Assembly (NCBI GenBank): GCA_021325655.1
Contig: JAJPGT010000029.1
Location: forward strand, 1 to 64,000
Reading direction: 5' to 3'
DNA: 64,000 bases
Origin: Pseudomonadota bacterium
GTDB taxonomy: Bacteria; Chloroflexota; UBA6077; JAJPGT01
Made by a program: the position numbers and the translations under genes
Part shown: in pieces, positions 36,084 to 44,136 of the stretch
Layout of the letters: the number at the start of each line of letters is the position of its first letter
Numbering within the stretch: the stretch's first letter is position 1
The notes under the pieces: model-generated
What the model was told of the DNA's origin: nothing
Seen by the model: only the letters and a program-made list of their open reading frames with translations
Databases searched by the model: none

Positions 36084-36518
36084 TTACTTGAAGTGGCTCA
36101 GCGCCAGGGGCCGGGCCCAGCGGGAGCTCTTAGCTCGGGCGCGGTGGACGGGCTCGGTGTACACCCGGCTCCAGGCGATCTGCCCGTCTCGGACCCCCAG
36201 GATCATCACTCCGTGCGCCTCGACTGCAGTCCCGCGCCCAGCCAGTGTTCCAGAGCCGAGCAGCTCGATCCAGATTGCGTCCTGCTCGACCGCGGCACGC
36301 AGGACTTGCATGCGAAAATTCGGGACGTGGGTGAAGATCGCGGCCCAATTCTCCCGCACCCGCTCCCGACCGCGGAAGCTGCGCTCGGGGTAGAAGAGGT
36401 GCTCGTTGCACAGGTCTTCGGCGAAGCAGGCGGCGACGGCGTCGGCGTCGTGCCTGCTGATAGCTCCGAGCAGGCGGTCCAACACCGCCGCTGGGCTCAA
36501 CTGGTCCTCTGCATCCAT
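36084..36518 (-). CDS. SnoaL-like / NTF2-fold protein
   Basis: 144 residues from ATG 36518, which has AAGGAG upstream; the open frame continues to 36635 without a start signal. Typical alpha-plus-beta cone: VLDRLLGAISRHDADAVAAC, FAEDLCNEHLFYPER, FRGRERVRENWAAIFTHVPN, then beta strands with AVEAHGVMILGVRDGQIAWS and VYTEPVH. The HDAD and RGRE segments are characteristic of nuclear transport factor 2-like polyketide-cyclase/isomerase-type proteins, most of unknown substrate. Transcribed alone, convergent with the repeat protein gene. Confidence 0.8.
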   Translation of the reverse strand: MDAEDQLSPAAVLDRLLGAISRHDADAVAACFAEDLCNEHLFYPERSFRGRERVRENWAAIFTHVPNFRMQVLRAAVEQDAIWIELLGSGTLAGRGTAVEAHGVMILGVRDGQIAWSRVYTEPVHRARAKSSRWARPLALSHFK

Positions 36519-36896
36519 TACGCAGCTCCTTGTTCCAGGCTTCCGGTGCTCCGGGGCTGATTGCCAGCCAGCATACGCTCCGCGAGCGACTTCGCCGTGA
36601 ACGCGCTGCGTCCGGGCCTGCCGCACGACAGCCACGGATTAAGGGGATAGGTACGCCAGCCTGCCGTTTCACGCTGGGAGCACTGACGTCCTCTACGCAG
36701 TGAAATGGCCCGGGGCAGAGCTCAGGATCTCCTGGCCATCCCCGGGTCCCCCGGGACCTCCGCCTCTGCCGGGTAGTACCTCCGTCGCTGACACCAGTCC
36801 GCCACGCGCCCAATGGAATGAGTGGCGGCCCTGGACCAGGCGACGGTCGAACGATCGGCGCCGGAGGGGGATCCTGGCGGCCGGGAGAGGCGAGGA
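36519..36896. other. Intergenic stretch without a supported gene
   Basis: 378 bases between divergent genes. Open frames on both strands lack ribosome sites and look like shadows. The plus-strand part just before 36897 supplies GGAGAGG for the receiver gene. Confidence 0.5.
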
Positions 36897-37289
36897 GTGA
36901 CACGAGGCAGGACGCCTGAACCGCCCTGGGTGCTGATCGTCCACCCGGATCCGCTGATGCGCGAGGCGCTGGCCTGGGCGCTGCGCGCCGCCGAGCTGCC
37001 GGTGGAGACTGCTGGCGACGCCGAGGAGGCGCTGCGCCTGGCCCGAGCACGCCGCCCGGACGCGGTGGTGCTGGACTGGCAGCTCGCGCCACCCCACGCG
37101 CCCAGGCTGGTGCGGCGGCTGCGACGGCGCTGGGGGCGCTCCCTGCTGATCCTGGTGCTCGTCGCAGACGGCTACCTGGGGGCGCCGGCCCCGCGGCAGG
37201 CGGACGTGAGCTATGTGGAGCATCCAGTAGCCCCAGAGAGCCTGGCCGCGCTCGTTCGGCGAGCGCTGGCGGCGCGAGCGGCCGGGTAG
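36897..37289 (+). CDS. Stand-alone receiver-like protein with degenerate active site
   Basis: 130 residues from GTG 36897 (GGAGAGG upstream); a longer frame to 36822 is possible. Receiver fold: PPWVLIVHPDPLMREALAWA, the phosphoacceptor position Asp60 in DAVVLDWQL, then LLILVLVADGY and SYVEHPVAPESLAALV. Differences from an active receiver: only one acidic residue (HPD) instead of the usual pair, no Thr/Ser after strand 4, and His in place of the conserved Lys before Pro. Probably an atypical or phosphorylation-independent receiver. No kinase gene is adjacent. Confidence 0.65.
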   Translation: MTRGRTPEPPWVLIVHPDPLMREALAWALRAAELPVETAGDAEEALRLARARRPDAVVLDWQLAPPHAPRLVRRLRRRWGRSLLILVLVADGYLGAPAPRQADVSYVEHPVAPESLAALVRRALAARAAG

Positions 37290-37346
37290 GCGTGAGGCGG
37301 CGCCTGGCAGGTGTGAGCCGAGGGAGCCAGAGAGCGCCAGGTCGGT

Positions 37347-37931
37347 TCAGAACGACGGCGGGGTGCCGGCGCTGATGGCGATTACCGGGATCGTCCCCGG
37401 GTTCACCAGCCGGTGGGGGATCGAGCTGTCGAAGGTGATCGCGTCGCCCTCCTCCAGCACGAACAGCTCCTCGCCATAGTAGAAGTGCGCCGTCCCCTGC
37501 AAGATGAGCTGGCTCTCTTCCCCCTCGTGGCTCCAGCCGACCGCTGGGACCGCCTGCCCGGGCCGAACCTCGATCTGGACGAACTCCAGCCGCCCCTGGA
37601 GGTCCGGGGAGAGGAGCTCGTAGCGGATCTGCGACGCGGGCAGGCTGAGCACCTTGCGCTCGCCGCGCCGCACCACTCGGGCTCGGGCCTGTCTGGCAGC
37701 CGGGAGCGGGGCTACCCCGTTCGGGCTAACGGCATCTTCCGGCTCGTCGAAGAGCATCCCGACCCGGATGTCCAGGGTGTTGGCGATGCGACGGAGCACG
37801 TCTACCGACGGGCTGGAGGTTCCCCGTTCGATCTGGCTGATCAGGCTGCGTGACACGCCTGCCCGGCGAGCCAGCTCGCTGCCGCTCAGCCCTCGCTGCA
37901 TGCGTAGCTTGCGAATGTGCTGGCCAAGCAC
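37347..37931 (-). CDS. XRE-family transcriptional regulator with C-terminal cupin
   Basis: 194 residues from GTG 37931 (GGAGGG about 11 bases upstream); an in-frame TTG at 37991 would add 20 residues but falls near the likely transcription start. N-terminal helix-turn-helix: LGQHIRKLRMQRGLSGSELA, RRAGVSRSLISQIERGTSSP. C-terminal cupin of about 70 residues: GWSHEGEESQLILQGTAHFY, LEEGDAITFDSSIPHRLVNP. This pairing is that of PuuR/SutR-like regulators that sense a small metabolite through the cupin. Transcribed away from 38 kb; its target is not evident. Confidence 0.88.
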   Translation of the reverse strand: MLGQHIRKLRMQRGLSGSELARRAGVSRSLISQIERGTSSPSVDVLRRIANTLDIRVGMLFDEPEDAVSPNGVAPLPAARQARARVVRRGERKVLSLPASQIRYELLSPDLQGRLEFVQIEVRPGQAVPAVGWSHEGEESQLILQGTAHFYYGEELFVLEEGDAITFDSSIPHRLVNPGTIPVIAISAGTPPSF

Positions 37932-37997
37932 GTCCGATCTCGCCCTCCATCTGGTGTCGAGCACGCTCCGCCCCGTGCTCGGGTGACACAAGCATAT

Positions 37998-38003
37998 AGT
38001 ATA
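37998..38003 (-). promoter_or_regulatory. Candidate -10 box for the XRE-cupin gene
   Basis: TATACT on the minus strand in an A+T-rich patch about 67 bases before GTG 37931. No clear -35 at the right distance. Confidence 0.35.
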
Positions 38004-38091
38004 GCTTTACACCTACTGTGATCGTGGACAGCGGCCGGCATGCCCGACGCAGCGGGGCAACCAGGGTCTGTCAGCCGAGCGGGACAAGCGA

Positions 38092-38120
38092 CGAGCCGCC
38101 CGCATCGCGCGGGCGGCTCG
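38092..38120. terminator. Terminator hairpin after the small membrane-protein operon
   Basis: Perfect 12-bp stem (38092-38103 and 38109-38120) with a 5-base loop, about 55 bases downstream of the minus-strand gene ending at 38177. Confidence 0.65.
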
Positions 38121-38176
38121 AAGGGCTGAGGGACGTGTGGCGCCGCTCGCGGTCGCGGCGCCCGGCGGCAGCGCGC

Positions 38177-38476
38177 CTAGCTGGCGGCGCCGTCGCGGTC
38201 GCCACAGCCGAGCAGGCCGTTCGCGCACGCCCCGGTCGCGACGAGCGGAAGCGGTGGCGTGGTAAGGAGCTGGGCCGCGGCGGCCCGGCGCCACGGGCGC
38301 CCGGTCTCCGGACGCGCCGCCGGGCTGATGAACGCGCCGGGGCGATGGGACCAGGTGAGGCCGTACACCGCCAACTGCTCCTCCTTGCTGCTCGGCCGCG
38401 GCCGGCTATCGGCGCCCCAGCGGAGCGAGGCGAGCGCGAGCGCGAGGAACAGGCCAACGAACACCAGTGCTTCCAT
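38177..38476 (-). CDS. Small protein with one N-terminal membrane segment
   Basis: 99 residues from ATG 38476, with AAAGGTAGG upstream. MEALVFVGLFLALALASLRW is a single membrane anchor, then about 75 hydrophilic residues: DSRPRPSSKEEQLAVYGLTW, HRPGAFISPAARPETGRPWR, ending CANGLLGCGDRDGAAS. No family is recognised. Seven bases separate it from the upstream small gene, so both form an operon from the promoter at 38825-38853. Frame choice is supported by the start signal, the helix and the terminator that follows. Confidence 0.65.
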   Translation of the reverse strand: MEALVFVGLFLALALASLRWGADSRPRPSSKEEQLAVYGLTWSHRPGAFISPAARPETGRPWRRAAAAQLLTTPPLPLVATGACANGLLGCGDRDGAAS

Positions 38477-38483
38477 GATCTGC

Positions 38484-38693
38484 CTACCTTTCTCGGGCGA
38501 GTGCTGGCTCGCCACACGACGGGACCTGACCGTCCAGGCGCGCGGCGAGAGCGCGGAGCGCCTGGGCCAGGATGGTGCGGGGACCGGGGTGATGGGAACG
38601 GACCTGGCGGGCCAGCCGGAGCTGGCGGGCCTCGGCCTCAAAGCGGTCCAGGCGCTCCTGGACCTGCCAACTGAAGAAGTCGAGCTCGTGCAC
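38484..38693 (-). CDS. Small helical protein of unknown function
   Basis: 69 residues from GTG 38693, with GGGAGG upstream. MHELDFFSWQVQERLDRFEA EARQLRLARQVRS-type charged helix, then HPGPRTILAQALRALAARLD. It looks like a single long amphipathic helix plus a second one; no family is recognised. First gene of a two-gene operon with the membrane-anchored small protein. Confidence 0.62.
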   Translation of the reverse strand: MHELDFFSWQVQERLDRFEAEARQLRLARQVRSHHPGPRTILAQALRALAARLDGQVPSCGEPALARER

Positions 38694-38793
38694 CGGTGCC
38701 TCCCGACTGTGAGCAGTACGACGGACACTGCCCAGAGATGAAACCCCCGGGCCGCGCCGCCGTGAAAGGGCGAGCGCCCCTTGCTTCGAGCTG

Positions 38794-38872
38794 TGTAACC
38801 GTCTATACTGCTTGAGATAGTTACATCATACGCCGGTCTTGCTAACCTGTCAAGTACTTTTAGAGGGTTACA
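38794..38872. promoter_or_regulatory. Three TGTAAC/GTTACA sites in the divergent control region
   Basis: TGTAAC at 38794-38799 and its inverse GTTACA at 38820-38825 and 38867-38872. The last is just before the CGNR gene start, the middle one overlaps the -10 of the divergent promoter. The arrangement fits operator sites for a dimeric regulator, perhaps the CGNR protein itself (inference). Confidence 0.45.
38825..38853 (-). promoter_or_regulatory. Sigma-70-type promoter for the small-protein operon
   Basis: On the minus strand TTGACA (38853-38848), a 17-base spacer and TATGAT (38830-38825). It lies in the divergent region shared with the CGNR regulator gene. Confidence 0.72.
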
Positions 38873-38875
38873 TCT

Positions 38876-39553
38876 ATGATGCTGGGCGGCGCTGCCCTTC
38901 CTTCCGCCGGGACGCTCCGGCCGATCACTCCAGCGCAGGAGTTCGATCTCTCCGCTGGCTGCCTCTGTCTCGACTTCGCGAATACGGTGAGCCGTCGCCC
39001 GTTGGATCCGCCCCTGGAGCGGCTGCATGGCTTTGCCGACCTTGTCACCTGGAGCCGGCTGGCCGGCCTCCTCGATGCGGCGGAGGCCGAGGTGCTCCTC
39101 GCCGAGGCGGCGCGCCGGCCAGCGGAGGCCGAGGCGGTGCACGTCCGGGCGATCGCGCTGCGCGAGGCGATCTTCCGTATCGTCTCCGCCACAGCCTCCG
39201 GCCAGGTGCCGGCCGAGGTGGACGTGGCGACACTGAACGACGAGCTGCGGCGGGCGCTGGCCCACGTGCGCCTGGTTCCGTCAGCGGGCCGGTTCGAGTG
39301 GGGCTGGGAGCCGGACGAACGCGCCCTGGACCGGCTGCTCTGGCCGATCGCCCGCTCGGCCGCCGAGGTGCTCACCGGCGCTGACGTAGATAATCTGCGG
39401 GTCTGCGAAGGCCGGACCTGCCGCTGGCTCTTCCTGGACACCACCCGGAATCACAGCCGCCGCTGGTGCGACATGAAGACCTGCGGCAACCGCGCCAAAG
39501 TGCGTCGCCACTACGAGCGGCGCAAGGGGGTGGGCGCCCAGGCGCGCCGATAG
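38876..39553 (+). CDS. ABATE-domain / CGNR zinc-finger regulator
   Basis: 225 residues; ATG 38876 (a second ATG follows) has AGAGGG upstream. N-terminal ABATE domain: FDLSAGCLCLDFANTVSRRP and LITL-type helices ending with RRALAHVRLVPSAGRFEW. C-terminal CGNR zinc finger: LRVCEGRTCRWLFLDTTRNH, RRWCDMKTCGNRAKVRRHYE, with four cysteines and the CGNR signature. Such proteins are thought to be ligand-responsive DNA-binding regulators. It is divergent from a two-gene small-protein operon and separated from it by a region with repeated TGTAAC sites, which suggests autoregulation and control of that operon. Confidence 0.88.
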   Translation: MMLGGAALPSAGTLRPITPAQEFDLSAGCLCLDFANTVSRRPLDPPLERLHGFADLVTWSRLAGLLDAAEAEVLLAEAARRPAEAEAVHVRAIALREAIFRIVSATASGQVPAEVDVATLNDELRRALAHVRLVPSAGRFEWGWEPDERALDRLLWPIARSAAEVLTGADVDNLRVCEGRTCRWLFLDTTRNHSRRWCDMKTCGNRAKVRRHYERRKGVGAQARR

Positions 39554-39564
39554 AACTCCCTCCG

Positions 39565-42500
39565 CTACGGCAGCCGGCGGACTTCCTCCACTCGCCCCTC
39601 CAGGCTGGACTCGGCGTCCAGCAGGGTGCGGCGCAGCGCGCGCAGCGTCTCCGGGTCCGGGCGCTCCCAGAGCCCGCGGTTCGCCGCCTCCACGAGCCGC
39701 TGGGCGGCGTCGCGCAGCGCCCAAGGATTGCTCTGGCGGAAGAACTCCTGCATGGCGGGGTCCAGCACGTAGGTGCGCGCGAGCTGGTCGTACATCCAGT
39801 CGTCCACCACGTCCGCGGTCGCGTCGTAGCCGAACAGGTAGTCCACCGTCGCCACCAGCTCCAGCGCCCCCTTATAGCCGTGGCGGGTGATCGACTGGAT
39901 CCACTTCGGGTTGACCACCCGCGAGCGGAACACCCGCAGCGCCTCCTCCTTCAGGTCGCGCACCCGGGCCCGGGCCGGGTCGGAGGTGTCGCCGAAGTAG
40001 CGGTGCGGTGGCTTGCCGGATAGGGCGCGGATGGTGGCGATCATCCCGCCGTGGAACTGCAGGTAGTCATCCGAGTCGAAGATGTCGTGCTCGCGGTTGT
40101 CCTGGTTCTTGGCCGCCACCTGCACCCGGCCGAGCACGGTGCGGAACTCGTCGCGGGCGTCCACCCCGGCGGCGTCGGCGGTGTAGGCGTAGCCGCCCCA
40201 ATTCACGTAGGCCTCGGCGAAGTCGGCGACGCTGGACCAGTTCGACTCATCGATGAGCGGGAGGATGCCGGCGCCATAGGTGCCGGGCTTCGAGCCGAAG
40301 ACGCGGTAGAGCGCCCGCCGCCGCGCCTCCTCGGCCGAGCGGCCCTGGGCCCGCTGGCGGGCCAGGTCGGCCAGGTAGCGCTTGCGGACGAAGTTGTCCT
40401 CCGGATGCTCGTCCAGCTCGGCCACCAGGCGCACCGCCTCGTCCAGCACCGCGATCACGTGGGGGAAGGCATCGCGGAAGAAGCCCGAGATGCGGCAGAC
40501 CACGTCGACGCGCGGCCGGCCAAGCCGCTCCAGCGGGACGACCTCCACTCCTACCAGCCGCCGGCTCTCCGGCTGCCAGCACGGCTTGACCCCGAGCAGT
40601 GCCAGCACCTGGGCGATGTCATCGCCGTGGGTGCGCATCGCGCTGGTGCCCCAGATGGACAGCCCGACGCTCTCCGGATAGCGCCCGGTCTCGCGCCGGT
40701 AGCGCTCGAGCAGCTCGGCGGCGAGCTGCTCGCCGACTCGCCAGGCGGCGCTGCTGGGCAGGGTGCGCGGATCGATCGCGTAGAAGTTGCGCCCGGTTGG
40801 CAGCACGTGGGCCATCCCGCGCGTCGGCGCCCCGCTCGGCCCGGCCGGAACGTAGCGGCCATCCAGCGCCCGCAGGAGATTGCCGATCTCGTCTTCGGTA
40901 CGGCGCAGGTTCGGCACCAGCTCGTCGCAGACGAAGCGGAGCACCTGCTCTACCTGCCTCCGGGCCTCGCCGGGCGCCGCGGCCGGCAGAAGGCGGCGCA
41001 GCGCCGGGACAATGGCGGCGGGCGCGAACGGAGCAGGGGGCTGAGCGCCGTCCAGACAGGCCCCCTCGCCCTCGCCCGCCAGCGCTGCCACCAGCGCTTT
41101 GGCGGCGCGGTCGATCTCCTCCACCGCGTCGGCATTGCTTCGCAGCGGCCGGCCGGCACGGGCCTCCAGGGTCGGCAGGGGGGTGGGCAGGCGGGCGCCC
41201 AGATCACCCAGGAGCGCCTCCAGGTCCGCGCCGAAGCAGGCAGCGACGGCGGCGCGCAGGCTGGGGACGTACAGGTTGGGCAGGCGGACCAGGGCGAGGA
41301 TGAGGTCGACCAGCGCCTCACCCTGAGGCACCTCGCCCAGGGTATGCAGGCCGTTGCGGATCTGCAGCCCGGCCAGCTCGCAGAGGTAGCCGTCGATGTT
41401 CTCGATCAGGTGGGCGAAGTCCTTGCCGCGCATCTCGGCCAGGGTGACCGGAGTGCCCTCCTCGGTCAGCTCGTCGTCCCAGGGGTGGGTGTGGTCGCCC
41501 AGCGCCTGCTGGCGCTTGAGCATCGCCTTCAGGTCCTCGTCCAGCCTGGCCGCGGTGAACAGCTCCCAGATCTGCTGCTGGATCAGCGGCAGCTTGGCTG
41601 GATCGAGCATCTCCACCTGGTAGTACTCGTCCACCAGCCGGGCCAGCTTGTCGAGCTGGCCGTAGGCGTCGGCGGTGGTGAGGGGCGGGGTCATGTGATC
41701 CACCACCACCGCGTGGGCGCGGCGCTTCGCCTGCGCCCCCTCGCCGGGGTCGTTGATGATAAACGGGTAGATCAGCGGGAGATCGGCCTGGAACAGGTCC
41801 GGGTAGCAGGTGCCGGATAGCCCCACGCCCTTGCCGGGGAGCCACTCCAGGGTGCCATGCTTGCCGACGTGGACGATGGCGTCCGCACCCCAGCCCTCGG
41901 GCGGCGGGGCGGCGAGCCAGCGGTAGAAGGCGGTGTAGTGGTGGGTGGGGGGCAGGTCGGGCATATGGTAGATCAGGTTCGGGTCCAGCCCGTAGCCACG
42001 CGGCGGCTGGATGGCGACGAAGGCATTGCCCAGCGCCAACCCGGCGACGGCGATGCGCCCGGCGGCGACGTAGGCGTCGCCCGGCGGCGCCCCCCAGCGT
42101 CCCTCGATCTCCCGCTGGTTCTTCGCCGGCAGCGCCGCGAACCACTCCTGGTACTGCTCTGCCGGCACCCGCGCCGCGGCCTGGCGAAGCTGCGCCTCGG
42201 TGAGCAGCTCCAGATCGTAGGAGCAGCGATCCACGAGCATCTGCAGCAGCGCGTCCCCGCTTTCGGGGATGTCCCGCACGTCGTAGCCAGCCTGCTTGAG
42301 CGCCCGCAGGACGCGGATGAGCGAGGCGGGGGAGTCGAGCCCGACCGCGTTGGCGATCCGCGACGCCTTAGCGTTGTAGTTGGTGAGCACGAAGGCGACG
42401 CGCTTCTGGGCGTTCGGCTTCCGCCGCAGCACCGCGAAGCGGCGGGCGAGCCCCACCAGGCGAGCGATGCGCTCCGGATCGGGCATGTACTGAATGACCG

Positions 42501-44136
42501 GGCAGCCGAGCGCGCGCGCCGTGGGGCCCGAGCTGGCCGCCGCAGAGTCTTCGCCACAGGCGCAGCGCGTCTCAGCCGCCCCGAGAGTGGGGACAGCGCC
42601 CGGTTCCATGGCCTGCGCTGCTCGGGCATCCGGCGCCGCGTGGGAGCAGACCGAGCCACGCCCAGGGTCGACCGTTTCTTTGAATGAGATCGGGACGGTA
42701 ATAATGCGGCCATCGAACTCGGGGATGGCGACGTTCATCGCGGTGTCCAGCGGGCCCAGGCCGCGCGGGGAGGCCTCCCACAGGGCCCGGCTCATGCTGG
42801 CGTTGATCGCCTGGAGCACCGGCACGTCGAGCCGGGTGAGCGCCTCGACGGACCAGCCGCTCGGGGTGGGGCCGTCGGTGACAAAGGTGCCCATCGCGAA
42901 GCTCATGGTGGTGACCAGCACGTCGACGATCGGCCGGCCATCCTGCAGGAAGTAGCGCAGCGCGGCCGGCAGATCGCCGTCGTCGTTGTCCTTCAGCGAG
43001 TAGGCGAAGACGGGCAGCGCGTTGAGCCCCTGGCGGTCGCACTCGGCCACCAGCGCGTCGACGAAGTCGGTGTTCCCGCTCTGCAGGTGGGAGCGGTAGA
43101 AGAGGATGCCGACCGTGGGCCGGGCGGGGTCGCACTGGGCGCGCCAGGCCTCCAGCGTCGCGACGCCGCGTCCGGGCAGATACACCCCGTGGCGGGGCTG
43201 CTCGGCCGGGCGGTCGAAGCCGAAGCCCGTCGCCAGCAGGTGGTCGCTGAGGAAGCGCAGGAGCTGCTCGACGTTCTCCGGCCCGCCGAACTGGAGGTAG
43301 GCGAACGCCTCGTGGGCGACGGGCACGCCGACGTTGGAGAGCGCGGTCAGCTCCGGGTCCAGCGCGTCGGTGCCAGGCAGGCAGAGCAGCCAGGTGTCGC
43401 GCACCTGGGCGTCGCGCACCAGCCGCTCCAGCCCGTGGGCGAAGCTGGCCCGGCCGCCGAGCAGGCGCAGGATGACGACCTCGGCGCGCGGTAGCTCGGC
43501 ATCCAGAAAGGCGTCCACGTCCTGGTCCGTCTTCAGGTAGCTCAGGTTGGCGGCGCGCACGGGTGGGAAGTCGGGCGGCAGGCGCCGCAGCGCCTTGCTG
43601 AGCGCTAGCAGATCGGTATCGGCGTGGGTGAGGAAGAGGAAGCCCTCGGGAACGACCTCCAGGCCGCGCGGACGAGCCGGGCGGCGGTCGTCCAGGTGCT
43701 GGCCATCCGGGCGGTCCTCCCAGGTGAAGCCGGTGAAGTAGTAGTTGGCCAGGTCTGGCGGCGGGGGGAGGTAGGCATCGGCCTCCAGCATCCGATCGAT
43801 GTAGTCAAAGAGGGCCAGGATCTGCTGCTCGGTGTCCAGCGAGTGGAAGAAGATGGAGCGGCCGTCGAACAGCAGCAGCGCCACGTTGGCGAGCGGGCAG
43901 GGCCCCAGGCAGCCGCCCTGGGTGAGATGGACGCGGTTGCGCAGCTTCCGCCGCTCCCACTCCTGGTGATAGAGGTCCACCGGGACCGGGGCGTAGCCGC
44001 GATCCGTGTGGCCGCAGCAGCAGCCAGTGGCGCAGACGAACAGGTGGCCCTTCTTGCGGACCACGTTGACGGTCTTGCCATCGGAGCGGAGGACGAGGTT
44101 GCGCCTCAGCGGGCCACGCGAGGACGGAGTGGTCAT
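39565..44136 (-). CDS. cobN: Cobaltochelatase CobN with N-terminal ferredoxin-like domain
   Basis: 1523 residues, some 200 longer than usual CobN. Residues about 15-115 form a thioredoxin-like [2Fe-2S] ferredoxin domain: VCATGCCCGHTDRG with Cys35/39/40/41 and QGGCLGPCPLANVALLLF with Cys76/80. Then the CobN chelatase body: VGILFYRSHLQSGNTDFVDA, VHVGKHGTLEWLPGKGVGLS, YPFIINDPGEGAQAKRRAHA, SVGLSIWGTSAMRTHGDDIA and IRALSGKPPHRYFGDTSDPA. Near residues 480-540 there is a cysteine-containing insert (VCSHAA, RCACGED). CobN is the large subunit that inserts cobalt into hydrogenobyrinate a,c-diamide in aerobic cobalamin synthesis, with CobS and CobT, which are not in the window. It overlaps the upstream methyltransferase gene by 4 bases. 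Confidence 0.93.
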   Translation of the reverse strand: MTTPSSRGPLRRNLVLRSDGKTVNVVRKKGHLFVCATGCCCGHTDRGYAPVPVDLYHQEWERRKLRNRVHLTQGGCLGPCPLANVALLLFDGRSIFFHSLDTEQQILALFDYIDRMLEADAYLPPPPDLANYYFTGFTWEDRPDGQHLDDRRPARPRGLEVVPEGFLFLTHADTDLLALSKALRRLPPDFPPVRAANLSYLKTDQDVDAFLDAELPRAEVVILRLLGGRASFAHGLERLVRDAQVRDTWLLCLPGTDALDPELTALSNVGVPVAHEAFAYLQFGGPENVEQLLRFLSDHLLATGFGFDRPAEQPRHGVYLPGRGVATLEAWRAQCDPARPTVGILFYRSHLQSGNTDFVDALVAECDRQGLNALPVFAYSLKDNDDGDLPAALRYFLQDGRPIVDVLVTTMSFAMGTFVTDGPTPSGWSVEALTRLDVPVLQAINASMSRALWEASPRGLGPLDTAMNVAIPEFDGRIITVPISFKETVDPGRGSVCSHAAPDARAAQAMEPGAVPTLGAAETRCACGEDSAAASSGPTARALGCPVIQYMPDPERIARLVGLARRFAVLRRKPNAQKRVAFVLTNYNAKASRIANAVGLDSPASLIRVLRALKQAGYDVRDIPESGDALLQMLVDRCSYDLELLTEAQLRQAAARVPAEQYQEWFAALPAKNQREIEGRWGAPPGDAYVAAGRIAVAGLALGNAFVAIQPPRGYGLDPNLIYHMPDLPPTHHYTAFYRWLAAPPPEGWGADAIVHVGKHGTLEWLPGKGVGLSGTCYPDLFQADLPLIYPFIINDPGEGAQAKRRAHAVVVDHMTPPLTTADAYGQLDKLARLVDEYYQVEMLDPAKLPLIQQQIWELFTAARLDEDLKAMLKRQQALGDHTHPWDDELTEEGTPVTLAEMRGKDFAHLIENIDGYLCELAGLQIRNGLHTLGEVPQGEALVDLILALVRLPNLYVPSLRAAVAACFGADLEALLGDLGARLPTPLPTLEARAGRPLRSNADAVEEIDRAAKALVAALAGEGEGACLDGAQPPAPFAPAAIVPALRRLLPAAAPGEARRQVEQVLRFVCDELVPNLRRTEDEIGNLLRALDGRYVPAGPSGAPTRGMAHVLPTGRNFYAIDPRTLPSSAAWRVGEQLAAELLERYRRETGRYPESVGLSIWGTSAMRTHGDDIAQVLALLGVKPCWQPESRRLVGVEVVPLERLGRPRVDVVCRISGFFRDAFPHVIAVLDEAVRLVAELDEHPEDNFVRKRYLADLARQRAQGRSAEEARRRALYRVFGSKPGTYGAGILPLIDESNWSSVADFAEAYVNWGGYAYTADAAGVDARDEFRTVLGRVQVAAKNQDNREHDIFDSDDYLQFHGGMIATIRALSGKPPHRYFGDTSDPARARVRDLKEEALRVFRSRVVNPKWIQSITRHGYKGALELVATVDYLFGYDATADVVDDWMYDQLARTYVLDPAMQEFFRQSNPWALRDAAQRLVEAANRGLWERPDPETLRALRRTLLDAESSLEGRVEEVRRLP

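Noticed and set aside
40051..41820. 589-codon plus-strand ORF antisense to cobN
   Set aside because: Shadow ORF of high-G+C coding DNA; composition is unlike a protein and the cobN frame is certain.
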